Below the pieces are notes generated by a model, which saw nothing but the letters and a program-made list of their open reading frames with translations, searched no databases and was not told the origin of the DNA. A stretch of DNA of 64,000 bases from Salinicola halimionae. Its GTDB lineage: Bacteria > Pseudomonadota > Gammaproteobacteria > Pseudomonadales > Halomonadaceae. Below, one piece after another: positions 9,247 to 18,143 of this stretch. The translations under genes were made by a program, and so were the position numbers. The stretch is from positions 588,761-652,760 of the forward strand of contig NZ_PZJQ01000005.1 of assembly GCF_003206065.1 (NCBI RefSeq), given 5' to 3'. Positions within the stretch are counted from its first letter, which is position 1, and every line of letters begins with the position of its first letter.

Positions 9247-10110
9247 ATGGGGCTTGTCATGAAGGAACGCGTTACCCCTTTTCAGTTCTTCATCCTGGCG
9301 CTCTCGTTTTACGTGTTGGGCGCCATGCTGGCAGAGCTTTTCCTCGATTTACCGCCAGATATCCTCCAGCTGTTCGATTATCTGGACTATATCGTCTGTT
9401 TCTTCTTTTTCATCGACTTCTGCCTCCGGTTTTATCGGGCGCCGAGCAAATGGCGCTACATGCGCTGGGGGTGGCTGGATCTGCTGGCCTGCATTCCCGC
9501 AGGGCTGTTTCAAGCCGCGCGCCTGGCTCGCGTCGTCCAGATCATTCGTGTGCTACGGGCGCTGCGCTCGTTGGAACTGATCTGGCAACTGCTGTTTCGC
9601 AATCGTGCGGAAGGGGTTTTGGCCTCGGCGGCAACGGCGACCGTATTGCTGGTGGTATTCGGGGCAATGACCGTGCTGATGGTGGAAACCCCCAACCCGG
9701 CTAGCCCCATCAATACCGCTGAAGAGGCGCTGTGGTGGGCGATCGTCACAGTGACCACCGTCGGGTATGGCGATTACTACCCGATCACGACGATGGGTCG
9801 CATTGTCGCCGTGTTGTTGATGGTCTGCGGCGTGGGGCTCTTCGGTAGCTTCGCGGCGTACGTCAGCTCGCTGTTCGTCGAGGATCAGGGGGAATCGGAG
9901 TCTCGTCAGCACAAGGCAAACCGGCGCATGATGCGCCACATGATCGAGCAGGTGAGTGAGCTACAGGTCGAAATCGAGTCGCTTCGCCGAGAACTGCATG
10001 ATCACCGGCGAGAATTGGCCGAACGCCATGTGCATGGCGAGTCCGACAACGGTAAAGAAAAGACGGGGGAGAGCCAGGGCGTCGATGATGAGGAGCCAGG
10101 GCGTGGATAG
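9247..10110 (+). CDS. Voltage-gated-type potassium channel (6-TM ion transport family)
   Basis: 287 aa. Six membrane segments are visible: S1 about 12-32, S2 40-58, S3 77-92, an S4-like arginine-rich helix with RLARVVQIIRVLRALR, S5 about 118-140 and S6 about 178-202. The K+ selectivity filter TVTTVGYGDYYP lies before S6. A cytoplasmic tail of about 85 residues begins after S6 and holds a predicted coiled coil (MIEQVSELQVEIESLRREL), often used for tetramer assembly. An ATG at 9259 with GGGG upstream is an alternative start. No RCK domain is present. Role: K+ flux and membrane potential, relevant to osmotic adaptation. Confidence 0.9.
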   Translation: MGLVMKERVTPFQFFILALSFYVLGAMLAELFLDLPPDILQLFDYLDYIVCFFFFIDFCLRFYRAPSKWRYMRWGWLDLLACIPAGLFQAARLARVVQIIRVLRALRSLELIWQLLFRNRAEGVLASAATATVLLVVFGAMTVLMVETPNPASPINTAEEALWWAIVTVTTVGYGDYYPITTMGRIVAVLLMVCGVGLFGSFAAYVSSLFVEDQGESESRQHKANRRMMRHMIEQVSELQVEIESLRRELHDHRRELAERHVHGESDNGKEKTGESQGVDDEEPGRG

Positions 10111-10250
10111 CGCTAAGCAATTAACCCGATGGTGAAATTGCATTGCGGGGAAAACATGAGGGTGCTAATGTGTATTTATCGAATGAAGATCTTCGATAGC
10201 AGTCGTTCGAGTCGCGTCTCAGACGTATCTCCTAGTAACACCCCGCCTCG

Positions 10251-10284
10251 CCCGCGCATCCCCCCTCTTGCGCGGGCTTTTTTT
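10251..10284 (+). terminator. Rho-independent terminator
   Basis: Stem CCCGCGC (10251-10257) pairs with GCGCGGG (10270-10276), followed by C and seven T. It is 140 bp past the K+ channel stop, so it ends either that transcript or a separate small transcript. Confidence 0.8.
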
Positions 10285-10386
10285 GCGCCCATTTCTGGAA
10301 TTCGCCCGCTGCGCTGCTGGGCAGGTCGATCCACGTTAGCAGCTTTTTGCCAGACCCTCGCCGACGCGATGAATCCTTGGCGATCT

Positions 10387-10833
10387 TCAGCCAGTGCTGC
10401 GCTCCGTCTTCAGTATTTCAAGCTCCTGCAGTGCATCGATCAGGCCGGAAACGTCTTTCTGCACGCCGACGAAATAGGTGAGCTGGTCTTCGTCATCATA
10501 TACCGGGGTGATCGACAGTTCGTTCCAGAACGTACTGCCATCCTTGCGGTAGTTGCGCAGGACCTCTCGGCACGATTTCCCCTCGCGCAGGGCAGCGCGA
10601 ATCCGATCGATGGCCGGTTGGTCGCGATCGCCGTTCTGCAGGAAACGGCAATCCCGGTAGAGAATTTCGTCGATGCTGTAGCCGGTCAGCCGCTCGAAGC
10701 CTTCGTTGGCATAGATCAGAATGTTTTCGTCGCCTTCCTGTTCAGCTACCACGATGCCGTCATCAGAGGCATTGACGATGCGCTCCAATAGCGCCGGGCT
10801 GATCAGGGGTGGGCGTTTTTGGGTACTTGCCAT
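10387..10833 (-). CDS. Short LOV-domain blue-light photoreceptor
   Basis: 148 aa from the ATG at 10833 (GGAGG about 6 nt upstream; an in-frame Met 21 codons earlier lacks family similarity). A single PAS/LOV domain spans about 15-125 with the flavin-adduct motif YRDCRFLQN (Cys62), the phosphate-contact region REVLRNYRKDGSTFWNELSITPV and YFVGVQKDVS. The sequence is strikingly like the short LOV proteins of Pseudomonas putida (PpSB1-LOV), which bind FMN, form a cysteinyl adduct in blue light and have no fused effector. The C-terminal helix (LIDALQELEILKTE) is the dimer and signalling helix of that group. It lies 85 bp behind an MFS gene on the same strand. Confidence 0.9.
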   Translation of the reverse strand: MASTQKRPPLISPALLERIVNASDDGIVVAEQEGDENILIYANEGFERLTGYSIDEILYRDCRFLQNGDRDQPAIDRIRAALREGKSCREVLRNYRKDGSTFWNELSITPVYDDEDQLTYFVGVQKDVSGLIDALQELEILKTERSTG

Positions 10834-10918
10834 CCTAGCCTCCAGGCTGGGCATTTCGACGGATTGTAGGGGCGATGCGTTGGATAATGATGCCACGGTG
10901 ACACGGTATTACAACGCT

Positions 10919-12247
10919 TTACCCGCCGCTTGTCTCTTCCACCTCCGCCAGCGCGTGTGAGCTCAGAGCGGCTGCGACCGCAAGCGCGGCAAGCAGCAGC
11001 AACAGGCCGGCGCTACCCAGCCATTGTGCAAGCGCTCCCAGCATCAGTCCGACAGCCAGCATCAGGACGCCGGTGAAGGTATTGGAAAACGCCACGTAAA
11101 GGGCGCGCGTGTCGCTTTCCGACAGATCGATGACGTAGGTCTTGCGTCCCAGTCGGATGCCGGCATGGGCGATCATCAACAGGCCGTAAACGATGGCATA
11201 GGGCCACACGCTGGTGCGCACTGTTTCCGGCAGCCACGTGCAGGCGGCTCCGGCCAGACAACATGCTGCCGCACCGATGGCGCTGTTGCGCATGACGCGG
11301 CGACTGGAGCGGTCGGCCAGACGGCCCCAGACCGGCCCGGCGATCATGCTGGCGACACCGGAAGTGACGATCAAAATACCGAGGCTGGCCAGGTCGGTAC
11401 CACTGTTCTGCTGGCCCAGGAGGGCCAGGTACGGCAATGCGAGCGCACTCGACAGCAGCAGTGCGCGGGAAAGGTTGAAATGCAGGAAGCGTCGATCATG
11501 GCGCATCAGCGAAAGTCCCTGCTTGACGCTCTCCCAGGCGTTGGCGCCGCCTTCAGTGGCCCCCGGAACTTCATGAATCGCGGCCGCGCATAGCGCATTA
11601 AAGATCCAGCCGAGGGCGGCGGCGAACAGCAGAACGGCCAGTGCCGCCTCTCCGGGATGATCTCCGAGCAGAAACAGGGTGACGCCGACGAGCAGCGTAA
11701 GCGCGCCGGCAGCACCGGCGCTCCAGCCCATCAGCTTACCTCGACGCTGTTTGGCGATGGTCTTACCGAGCACGTCCTTGGTCGCGACTGAAGAGAGCCC
11801 GCGGCCGAGCGACAATCCGGTCAAGGCGATCAGCACCAGCGCGCCGCCCCAGCTGCCATGGCCGAACAGCGCCAGTAGACCGAGGATTGCGGCGGCAATG
11901 GCCTGAGCGATACCGCCTGCGACCCATACCCACTTGCGAACGGGGCGTAGTCGAATGTAGCCAGCGATCAGCAATTGCGGTAGCAGGGCACCGGCCTCGC
12001 GAAGCGGCACGAGTAAGCCGACCATCCATACCGGAGCGCCGATCACGCCCATCAGCCACGGCAGGATCAAACGCGCATTGGAGAGTTCGTCGGCGAGCTT
12101 GTTGCCGAGAGCGGCAAGCAGATGACGGAAAAAGTTGCCGGGCTGTTGCTGGCAGGCATCCTCGGAGATATCGCGACACAAGCGGCTGTCTTCGTCGCCG
12201 GTGACACGCTCGAAGAGACCGGTAAGGCTAGCGTCCTTGGCTGGCAT
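10919..12247 (-). CDS. MFS transporter
   Basis: 442 aa from the ATG at 12247 (AGGGAA about 10 nt upstream); an ATG at 12289 is an alternative. About 12 hydrophobic segments; the loop between halves near the middle is hydrophilic (AIHEVPGATEGGANAWESVKQ). Family signature-like pieces are GPVWGRLADRSSRRVMRNS and SLGRGLSSVATKDVLG. The N-terminal ~60 residues are hydrophilic (MPAKDASLTGLFERVTGDED), longer than usual. Substrate not predictable. The LOV photoreceptor gene follows on the same strand and may be co-transcribed. Confidence 0.85.
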   Translation of the reverse strand: MPAKDASLTGLFERVTGDEDSRLCRDISEDACQQQPGNFFRHLLAALGNKLADELSNARLILPWLMGVIGAPVWMVGLLVPLREAGALLPQLLIAGYIRLRPVRKWVWVAGGIAQAIAAAILGLLALFGHGSWGGALVLIALTGLSLGRGLSSVATKDVLGKTIAKQRRGKLMGWSAGAAGALTLLVGVTLFLLGDHPGEAALAVLLFAAALGWIFNALCAAAIHEVPGATEGGANAWESVKQGLSLMRHDRRFLHFNLSRALLLSSALALPYLALLGQQNSGTDLASLGILIVTSGVASMIAGPVWGRLADRSSRRVMRNSAIGAAACCLAGAACTWLPETVRTSVWPYAIVYGLLMIAHAGIRLGRKTYVIDLSESDTRALYVAFSNTFTGVLMLAVGLMLGALAQWLGSAGLLLLLAALAVAAALSSHALAEVEETSGG

Positions 12248-12416
12248 AAAAAACGTTCCCTGTTTGCCTGGCGATTCCCGTTCGGACATGGCCCATTGGC
12301 ACGGAGTTGTGGGGCAGGCTGGAGCGGGAGCGAACCCAATCATTTTCGCCGCGACTGGCTTGAGTTACCTCGTACCGCCGTCGCATCATGCGATCAGTTG
12401 CATCCAAGGAGAGCCC

Positions 12417-12689
12417 ATGGCCCGCATCCGAATTCACTATTGTACTCAATGCCAGTGGCTGCTGCGTGCCGGCTGGTATGCACAGGAGCTGCTGCAGACC
12501 TTCGGCGAAGACCTCGAGCAGGTCGCGCTGGCGCCCAGCCACGGCGGGCACTTCGAGGTGCTTTACGACGACGAGACGCTATGGGAGCGCAAGCGCGATG
12601 GTGGTTTTCCCGATATCAAGGATCTCAAACGCCGCGTTCGCGATCGTCTCGACCCCGAACGCGACCTGGGACATACCGATCGCGCATAG
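12417..12689 (+). CDS. SelT/SelW/SelH family (Rdx) protein, Cys form
   Basis: 90 aa. Starts at the ATG with AAGGAGAGCCC directly upstream. Rdx-family thioredoxin-like fold with the redox motif CTQC (residues 9-12; CxxC in place of the selenocysteine CxxU) and the family pieces RAGWYAQELL, GHFEVLYDDETLWERK and GGFPDIKDLKRRVRDRL. Small cytosolic redox protein of unclear substrate. Divergent from the MFS gene and convergent with zntB. Confidence 0.88.
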   Translation: MARIRIHYCTQCQWLLRAGWYAQELLQTFGEDLEQVALAPSHGGHFEVLYDDETLWERKRDGGFPDIKDLKRRVRDRLDPERDLGHTDRA

Positions 12690-12722
12690 TTTTAGGCGAT
12701 CAGGTCGTGAGCGACGAAACGA

Positions 12723-13694
12723 TTACCACCATCGTTTGCGTTTGAGCAACCACATGACCCAGCCGCCGATAACCGCCATGAGCACCAGAAAAATCAGGAA
12801 ACCGTGAGGACTATCGGCGCCGGGAATACCGCCGACGTTGACGCCCAACAGGCCGGTCAGAAAGCTCAATGGCAGGAACACGGTGGTGACGATGGCCAGC
12901 ATGTACATGCGCTGGTTGAGTCTTTCATTGTGTTCGTTGACGAGTTGTTCCTGCAGAATCAGGGCCCGCTCCTGCATGGCGTGAAAGTCTTCCACGTATC
13001 GGGATAGCTGGTTGGCACTCTCTCGAATCGAGACTTTGGTGTCTCCATCGAGCCAGTCGGGGCCTTGGGCCAACTGGTCCAGGCAATCTCGTTGCGGCCC
13101 CATGAAACGTCTCAGTGTGATCAGCGAACGCCGCAGCCGAGACAAGTCGTCGGGATCGACTTCGCGATCACTCAGTTGATCCTCCTCGAGTTCGCCCAGC
13201 CGATCGTCGATCTGGTGGGAAATATCACCGACCTTGTCCACCAGAGCTTCGGTCAGCCAGGCCAGCAGGTCCGGAATCGACAGCGCGCCATTGCCGCTAT
13301 CGATCTTCTCGCGGACGTCGCTGACCGATCTCAATGGCCGGCGGCGAAGCGTGATCAATCGAGTGGGGGCGATCCAAAGGCGTAACGAAATGAGGTCCTC
13401 CGGTGCGGCGCCAGGGTTCAGGTTGATACCGCGCAGAGAGCTGACGGCACCTTCGCCGAATTTGGCCACTCGAGGCCGCGTGTCCTCTTCGAGCAGGGCT
13501 TCGACCACTGCCTCGTCGAGCCCGGCAATCTCTTCGAGATAGGTATGGACATCGTCGTGGCGAAAATCGAGATGCATCCATAGTGGGCGTTCGGGGTCGG
13601 CCCAGGCTTCTCGCAGCTGGCGTATGCTGAGAAGTTTGCCGCCGCCCCGGCCATTCAATTCATACGCGGCGACCAGCGCCGTTTCATTTTCCAT
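12723..13694 (-). CDS. zntB: Zinc transporter ZntB (CorA-like)
   Basis: 323 aa. CorA-superfamily layout: cytoplasmic N-terminal domain with long helices (about 1-260), then two C-terminal membrane helices (about 262-285 and 298-318). The pore motif reads LLGVNVGGIPGA, the ZntB-type GxN variant rather than the CorA GMN with Mg2+ selectivity. AAGGAGG precedes the ATG at 13694. Family role: proton-coupled zinc transport in the inner membrane. It converges with the Rdx gene, 33 bp apart. Confidence 0.87.
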   Translation of the reverse strand: MENETALVAAYELNGRGGGKLLSIRQLREAWADPERPLWMHLDFRHDDVHTYLEEIAGLDEAVVEALLEEDTRPRVAKFGEGAVSSLRGINLNPGAAPEDLISLRLWIAPTRLITLRRRPLRSVSDVREKIDSGNGALSIPDLLAWLTEALVDKVGDISHQIDDRLGELEEDQLSDREVDPDDLSRLRRSLITLRRFMGPQRDCLDQLAQGPDWLDGDTKVSIRESANQLSRYVEDFHAMQERALILQEQLVNEHNERLNQRMYMLAIVTTVFLPLSFLTGLLGVNVGGIPGADSPHGFLIFLVLMAVIGGWVMWLLKRKRWW

Positions 13695-13804
13695 CGTCAG
13701 CCTCCTTGCCGAGTCGTCTTGCGAGCCTTTTCAAGGTGTTGACGATAGCATGTCAGCCAGGACCAAGTGGCGACATGCTAACAATTACGCCAACCGCAAG
13801 GCCG

Positions 13805-14485
13805 TTATTCCTCGGCGCTCGCGGGCGATGTCAGCAAGGGTTTCAGTTTCGGCCATACGTTGTCGAGAATGATCGGCTGCGCCTCGGCGGTGGGATGAAT
13901 GCCATCGCTTTGAAGCATGTTCTCCAGATCGACATTCTGGAGCAGGAATGGCAATAACGGCACCTGATACTCACTGGCCAATTGCGTAAAGACGCCGCGG
14001 AACGCGTCGCTGTAGGCGGGGCCGTAGTTGGGCGGGACTTCGATGCCCAGCAGCAGGACCTCGGCTCCTCGTTGTTGACTACGTTCGATCATCTTCGCCA
14101 GATTGACCTGCATCTGCTGTGGGGACAGGCCACGTAAACCATCGTTGCCGCCGAGCTCCAGCAGAACGATGTCGGGGTGGTATTGTCCGAGCATGTCGAG
14201 TAGTCGAGCCGAACCACCGGAAGTCGTCTCTCCGCTGATGCTGGCGTTGACGACGTCATGCTCATCGCCCAATCGCTGTTTCAGCAGGTTGACCCAACCC
14301 GCTTGTGGGTCGATGCCGTAAGCTGCGCTCAGGCTATCACCCATGACCAGTATGGTATCGGCACGAGCCGTGCTCGGGGCCAGCGCAAGCACGGAAAGGC
14401 CCACCAACAGCGCGCCACCTGCACAGCGCCTTGCCAGTCTGGCGACAGGCCTTTTGATGTCCAGCACAGGGAAACCACGCACCAT
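13805..14485 (-). CDS. tesA: Arylesterase / acyl-CoA thioesterase I TesA (SGNH hydrolase)
   Basis: 226 aa periplasmic lysophospholipase/thioesterase. A signal peptide covers residues 1-42 (hydrophobic core GGALLVGLSVLALAP, cleavage near TARAD). SGNH blocks are all present: GDSLSAAYG (Ser51), the Gly block NASISGETTSGG, GGNDGLRG (Asn) and DGIHPT (Asp/His). GAGGAG precedes the ATG. Its start codon overlaps that of divergent ybbA within the shared CATG at 14483-14486. The tesA<>ybbA-ybbP arrangement is conserved in Escherichia coli and Pseudomonas. Confidence 0.93.
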   Translation of the reverse strand: MVRGFPVLDIKRPVARLARRCAGGALLVGLSVLALAPSTARADTILVMGDSLSAAYGIDPQAGWVNLLKQRLGDEHDVVNASISGETTSGGSARLLDMLGQYHPDIVLLELGGNDGLRGLSPQQMQVNLAKMIERSQQRGAEVLLLGIEVPPNYGPAYSDAFRGVFTQLASEYQVPLLPFLLQNVDLENMLQSDGIHPTAEAQPIILDNVWPKLKPLLTSPASAEE

Positions 14486-15203
14486 GTCTTACTCCTCGAA
14501 CGATCAGCAAACGCGGATTTTATATGCCAACGAACTCGGCAAACGAGTGACAAGCGGCGAACGAGAACTGGTTATTCTCGAATCGCTGGCGTTGGACGTT
14601 GATCGCGGTGAGAGTGTCGCCATCGTGGGAAGTTCCGGGGCCGGCAAGTCGACGCTGTTGGGCTTGTTGGCCGGGCTGGATGCTCCCAGTTCGGGTGAAC
14701 TCGAGATGTTCGGTCAGTCGTTGAGCACTCTCGACGAAGATGGCCGCGCCGCGCTGCGCGCGGGGCGCGTCGGCTTCGTTTTTCAGAACTTCCAGTTATT
14801 ACCCACTCTCACCGCAATCGAAAACGTTATGTTGCCGTTGGAACTGTCCCCACGGCAAGACGTTGCGGGCAAAAGTCGCCAATGTCTGGAGCGGGTCGGT
14901 CTGGGAGCACGCCTGGATCACCTGCCGAAGCAACTTTCCGGCGGCGAACAGCAGCGGGTGGCGGTGGCCCGGGCATTCGTGACCGAGCCCGACCTGGTCT
15001 TCGCCGACGAGCCCACCGGCAATCTCGACGAAGCGACGGGCAAGCGCATCATCGACCTGTTGTTCGACCTCAATCGCGAGTCCGGGACGACGTTGATTCT
15101 GGTCACGCATGACATGTCGCTTGCCAGGCGGTGCGATCGCTGTCTCAAGCTCGAGGGTGGCGCCCTGCACGAGGTCGTGCAGCGTCAGGGAGTCGAAGCA
15201 TGA
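14484..15203 (+). CDS. ybbA: ABC transporter ATP-binding protein YbbA
   Basis: 239 aa. LolD/MacB-like ABC ATPase: Walker A GSSGAGKST, Q-loop FVFQNFQLLP, signature LSGGEQQRVAVARA, Walker B LVFADEPTGNLD, and H-loop LVTHD. The ATG at 14484 is preceded by AGGGAAA, which lies inside tesA. The stop overlaps the ybbP start (ATGA), so the two are co-translated and pair as ATPase and FtsX-type permease. The exact substrate is unknown; a role in membrane or lipoprotein-related export is suggested for the family. Confidence 0.92.
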   Translation: MSYSSNDQQTRILYANELGKRVTSGERELVILESLALDVDRGESVAIVGSSGAGKSTLLGLLAGLDAPSSGELEMFGQSLSTLDEDGRAALRAGRVGFVFQNFQLLPTLTAIENVMLPLELSPRQDVAGKSRQCLERVGLGARLDHLPKQLSGGEQQRVAVARAFVTEPDLVFADEPTGNLDEATGKRIIDLLFDLNRESGTTLILVTHDMSLARRCDRCLKLEGGALHEVVQRQGVEA

Positions 15204-17719
15204 ATCTGATCGCGCTCTCGCTCAAGGGCCTCAGGCGGGATCTGCGAGCATCCGACGTGCGCGCGCTGTTCATGGCATTGGCGCTGGCCGTGGCCGCGAC
15301 CACCATGATCGGTTTCTTTCTCGATCGGCTCGACCGTGGCCTGACTCGCCAGGCGGGTCAGTTGCTCGGCGGTGATCTGGTGCTCGAACAGGGCCAGGCT
15401 TTCGACGATGGCCTGCGCCAGGAACTACGCCAGGCCGGCCTGACATTGAGCGATCAGGTTGATCTGGTGTCGATGGTCAGCCAGGGAGACGCTTTCCAGC
15501 CGGCGGGGCTGAAAGTCGTCGATGATCACTATCCGCTTTATGGTCAGGTGCGCGTGGATCGCGGCGATGGCATCGAGGGCCTCGCGCACGGTCCGCCGCC
15601 GGGCAGTGCCTGGATCGCGCCGCGACTGGCCCAGCTGCTGGGTGCCGAAATCGGAGATAGCGTCCAGGTCGGCTCGCTCGCGCTGACCATCACTGGCCTG
15701 ATCGATCGCGAACCCGATCAGCAGGCCGGCTTTGCCGGTCTGACGCCGCGCATCATGCTCAATGTCCAGGACCTCGACGCTACAGGATTGGTCAGGCCGG
15801 GCTCACGCATCGAATATGAGCTGCTCGCCGCCGGATCGCCGGCCGCCATCGATAGTCTCGATAGCCGGCTCGATGCGCTGCGCGAGGCCGGTGTCGAGAT
15901 TCGCGATGTGCGCGTGGACCGCCCCAGCCTGGGCCGCTCGCTGGATCGGGCTCAGAAATACCTGAGCCTGGCCGGGCTGGCAGCGGTGCTGCTGGCTGGG
16001 GTCGCCGTCGCCATGGCGACACGGCGTTATGTCGATCGGCACCTGGACACGGCCGCGCTATTGCGCTGTTTCGGCGCTTCGCAGCGGCAGTTGGGTCAGC
16101 TGTTCGCCTGGCAGTTGGCGTGGCTCGGGTTGGCGGCGGCTATTGTCGGCGCGCTACTGGGGCTCGCCGGTCAGGCGGTACTGCTTTCGCTGTTGACCCG
16201 TTTTCTGCCACTGGAACTGCCGGCGCCCGGTGGGATGCCGTGGCTGATGGGTGTGCTGACCGCGTTGGCGGTGCTGGTGGGTTTTGCCGGCCCGACGCTG
16301 TTGCGGCTCAAGCGCGTCAGCGCGCTCAAGGTGCTTCGCCGGGAGCTTGATCCGATTCCGGCGTCCGGATGGCTGGTGGTGGCGTTTGCCAGTCTCGTGT
16401 TCGGCGCGCTGCTGTGGCTCTATTCCGGCGACCTGGTGTTGTCGGCAGGTCTCCTGCTGGGCGGTCTGGTGGCGCTGATCGTGCTGTGGGGCATCGGACA
16501 GTTGCTGCTGAACCTGCTATTGGCGGTGTTGGCACGCCTGCCTCAGCGAGGCCTGAGCAGCCGCGCCTGGCAGCTCGGCGGTCGCCAGCTGGCGCGACGA
16601 CGTCAGGCAAGCCTGGGTCAGTTGCTGGCGTTCTCGCTCACCTTCGCGGCGATGGCAATCATCGCGCTGGTACGGGGTGATCTATTGACCACTTGGCAGG
16701 CTCAGTTGCCAACGGATACGCCCAACTACTTCGCGATCAATATTCAGCCGCAGGAGCGTGACGGTGTCGAATCGCTGATCGACAGCGCCGCCGACAGCGG
16801 TAGCGGTCTCTATCCCATGGTTAGGGGCCGGCTGACCGCCATCGATGGCGAGCCTCCCAGGCAGCAAGTGCCCGCGGATCACCAGACCGACGGCGCGCTG
16901 CGGCGTGATCTCAACCTGACCTGGCGTGCGGCCCTGCCCGAGGGCAATCGAATCACCGCCGGCGAATGGTTCGATGCCGGTACCGATACGGCGAGTGACG
17001 GGGCGGTACCGATATCGGTCGAGGAAGAACTGGCGGGGCGACTCGGACTCTCGCTGGGTGACGAGCTGACGTTCACCATCGGCAGCGACAGCATTACGGG
17101 ACGGATCACCAGTTTGCGTCATCTCGACTGGGAAAGCTTTCAACCCAATTTCTTCATCATCTTCCCGCCGGGCGCGTTGGATGACTTCGGCCACAGCTAT
17201 ATCACCTCCTTCCATCTCGCCGAAGGCGATAACGACATGCTGGCTACAATGGTGCAGCGGTATCCGGGCGTGTCGGTACTCAATGTCGAGGCGTTGCTGG
17301 AGCAGGTCCGCGGCATTCTCGGCCAGGTCACGCGAGCCATCGAGTTCGTGCTCGGTTTCGTGCTGCTGGCGGGGATCAGCGTGCTTTACGCGGCCCTCAC
17401 CGCCAGCCGTCCGGCGCGGGCCCACGAGGGAGCGTTACTGCGAGTGTTCGGTGCCGGCAATCGCACGTTGGCGCGCATGCAGTGGGCCGAATTTGCGCTG
17501 CTCGGTTTTGCCAGCGGGCTGCTGGGCGCGGCGTTGGCCGAGACAGCCGCGCTGGGCATTTATGGTTGGCTGGGGCTGGAACCCCGAATGCACTGGCTGA
17601 TGTTGATCGTGATGCCGGTTCTGGGCGCTGGGGTCGTCGGCGGCATCGGCTTTCTGCTGTCGCGGGGCACGCGGCGGCAGGCACCGATGGAGAGTCTGCG
17701 ACTGTTGGGAGAGACCTGA
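15200..17719 (+). CDS. ybbP: FtsX-like ABC permease YbbP
   Basis: 839 aa, typical for YbbP. An N-terminal membrane helix (about 22-45) is followed by a periplasmic domain, then a block of four helices (about 255-420), two more (about 395-470), a second large periplasmic domain (about 505-715) and three C-terminal helices (720-740, 770-795, 800-825). FtsX domains are at both ends, with VALLRVFGA-type loops (HEGALLRVFGAGNRTLARMQ). The ATG at 15200 overlaps the ybbA stop. Forms an inner-membrane complex with YbbA. Confidence 0.9.
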   Translation: MNLIALSLKGLRRDLRASDVRALFMALALAVAATTMIGFFLDRLDRGLTRQAGQLLGGDLVLEQGQAFDDGLRQELRQAGLTLSDQVDLVSMVSQGDAFQPAGLKVVDDHYPLYGQVRVDRGDGIEGLAHGPPPGSAWIAPRLAQLLGAEIGDSVQVGSLALTITGLIDREPDQQAGFAGLTPRIMLNVQDLDATGLVRPGSRIEYELLAAGSPAAIDSLDSRLDALREAGVEIRDVRVDRPSLGRSLDRAQKYLSLAGLAAVLLAGVAVAMATRRYVDRHLDTAALLRCFGASQRQLGQLFAWQLAWLGLAAAIVGALLGLAGQAVLLSLLTRFLPLELPAPGGMPWLMGVLTALAVLVGFAGPTLLRLKRVSALKVLRRELDPIPASGWLVVAFASLVFGALLWLYSGDLVLSAGLLLGGLVALIVLWGIGQLLLNLLLAVLARLPQRGLSSRAWQLGGRQLARRRQASLGQLLAFSLTFAAMAIIALVRGDLLTTWQAQLPTDTPNYFAINIQPQERDGVESLIDSAADSGSGLYPMVRGRLTAIDGEPPRQQVPADHQTDGALRRDLNLTWRAALPEGNRITAGEWFDAGTDTASDGAVPISVEEELAGRLGLSLGDELTFTIGSDSITGRITSLRHLDWESFQPNFFIIFPPGALDDFGHSYITSFHLAEGDNDMLATMVQRYPGVSVLNVEALLEQVRGILGQVTRAIEFVLGFVLLAGISVLYAALTASRPARAHEGALLRVFGAGNRTLARMQWAEFALLGFASGLLGAALAETAALGIYGWLGLEPRMHWLMLIVMPVLGAGVVGGIGFLLSRGTRRQAPMESLRLLGET

Positions 17720-18143
17720 AGAAGCGTTGAATAATTGTCTGCGCGAACTCGGCGTCCCCGGAGAATCACTGTGTTGTGCGGTGCCGGGGTGCCGGTCCGA
17801 TCGGAATCCTCACCTACACCCCATAGGCTCGGGTTCCTGTGCTCCGTACGCCTTGTGCTTCATCCCGCTCGCCGATTTATTCAGCACGTCTTTGACGATC
17901 GCAAACGAGGGCGAGAAATCCTGGAGGCGGCGGCCGTAAGATAGCCGATGCCGTCCTCGAGTACGTTTTACCGATGCTAAAGCCAACGTGAGAAATTATG
18001 CGTCTGTGCATGACGGACTTTCATAGGAAAGGCTGTTAGCGCTGGGTTATGATTGCGGCCCACGAAGTCTGGACCTGTGTCGTCAGCGGCGGTGTAAATG
18101 TTGGCGCCAGGTCGAACCCTCCCCGAGCCGAGGATACCCGTCG
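17720..18143. other. 424-bp intergenic region before glyA, no gene recognised
   Basis: No open frame here has recognisable family similarity. A hairpin can be drawn: CCCCGG (17757-17762) pairs with CCGGGG (17784-17789) with further GGC/GCC pairs outside, and the palindrome TCCGATCGGA follows within 15 bp. The 3' part holds a TATGAT at 18048-18053 as a weak -10 candidate. None of the 6S, SRP or tRNA signatures was found. Confidence 0.5.

Noticed and set aside
10129-10791. 220-residue open frame on the plus strand
   Set aside because: Runs through a Rho-independent terminator and antisense to the LOV gene; no domain.
17727-17944. Small genes before glyA
   Set aside because: Two overlapping frames of about 70 codons lack ribosome binding sites and recognisable similarity; more likely non-coding leader.
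18100-18130. tRNA-like T-arm (GGGTTCGACC on the minus strand)
   Set aside because: The flanking bases do not form a T stem or acceptor stem, and no anticodon arm can be drawn.
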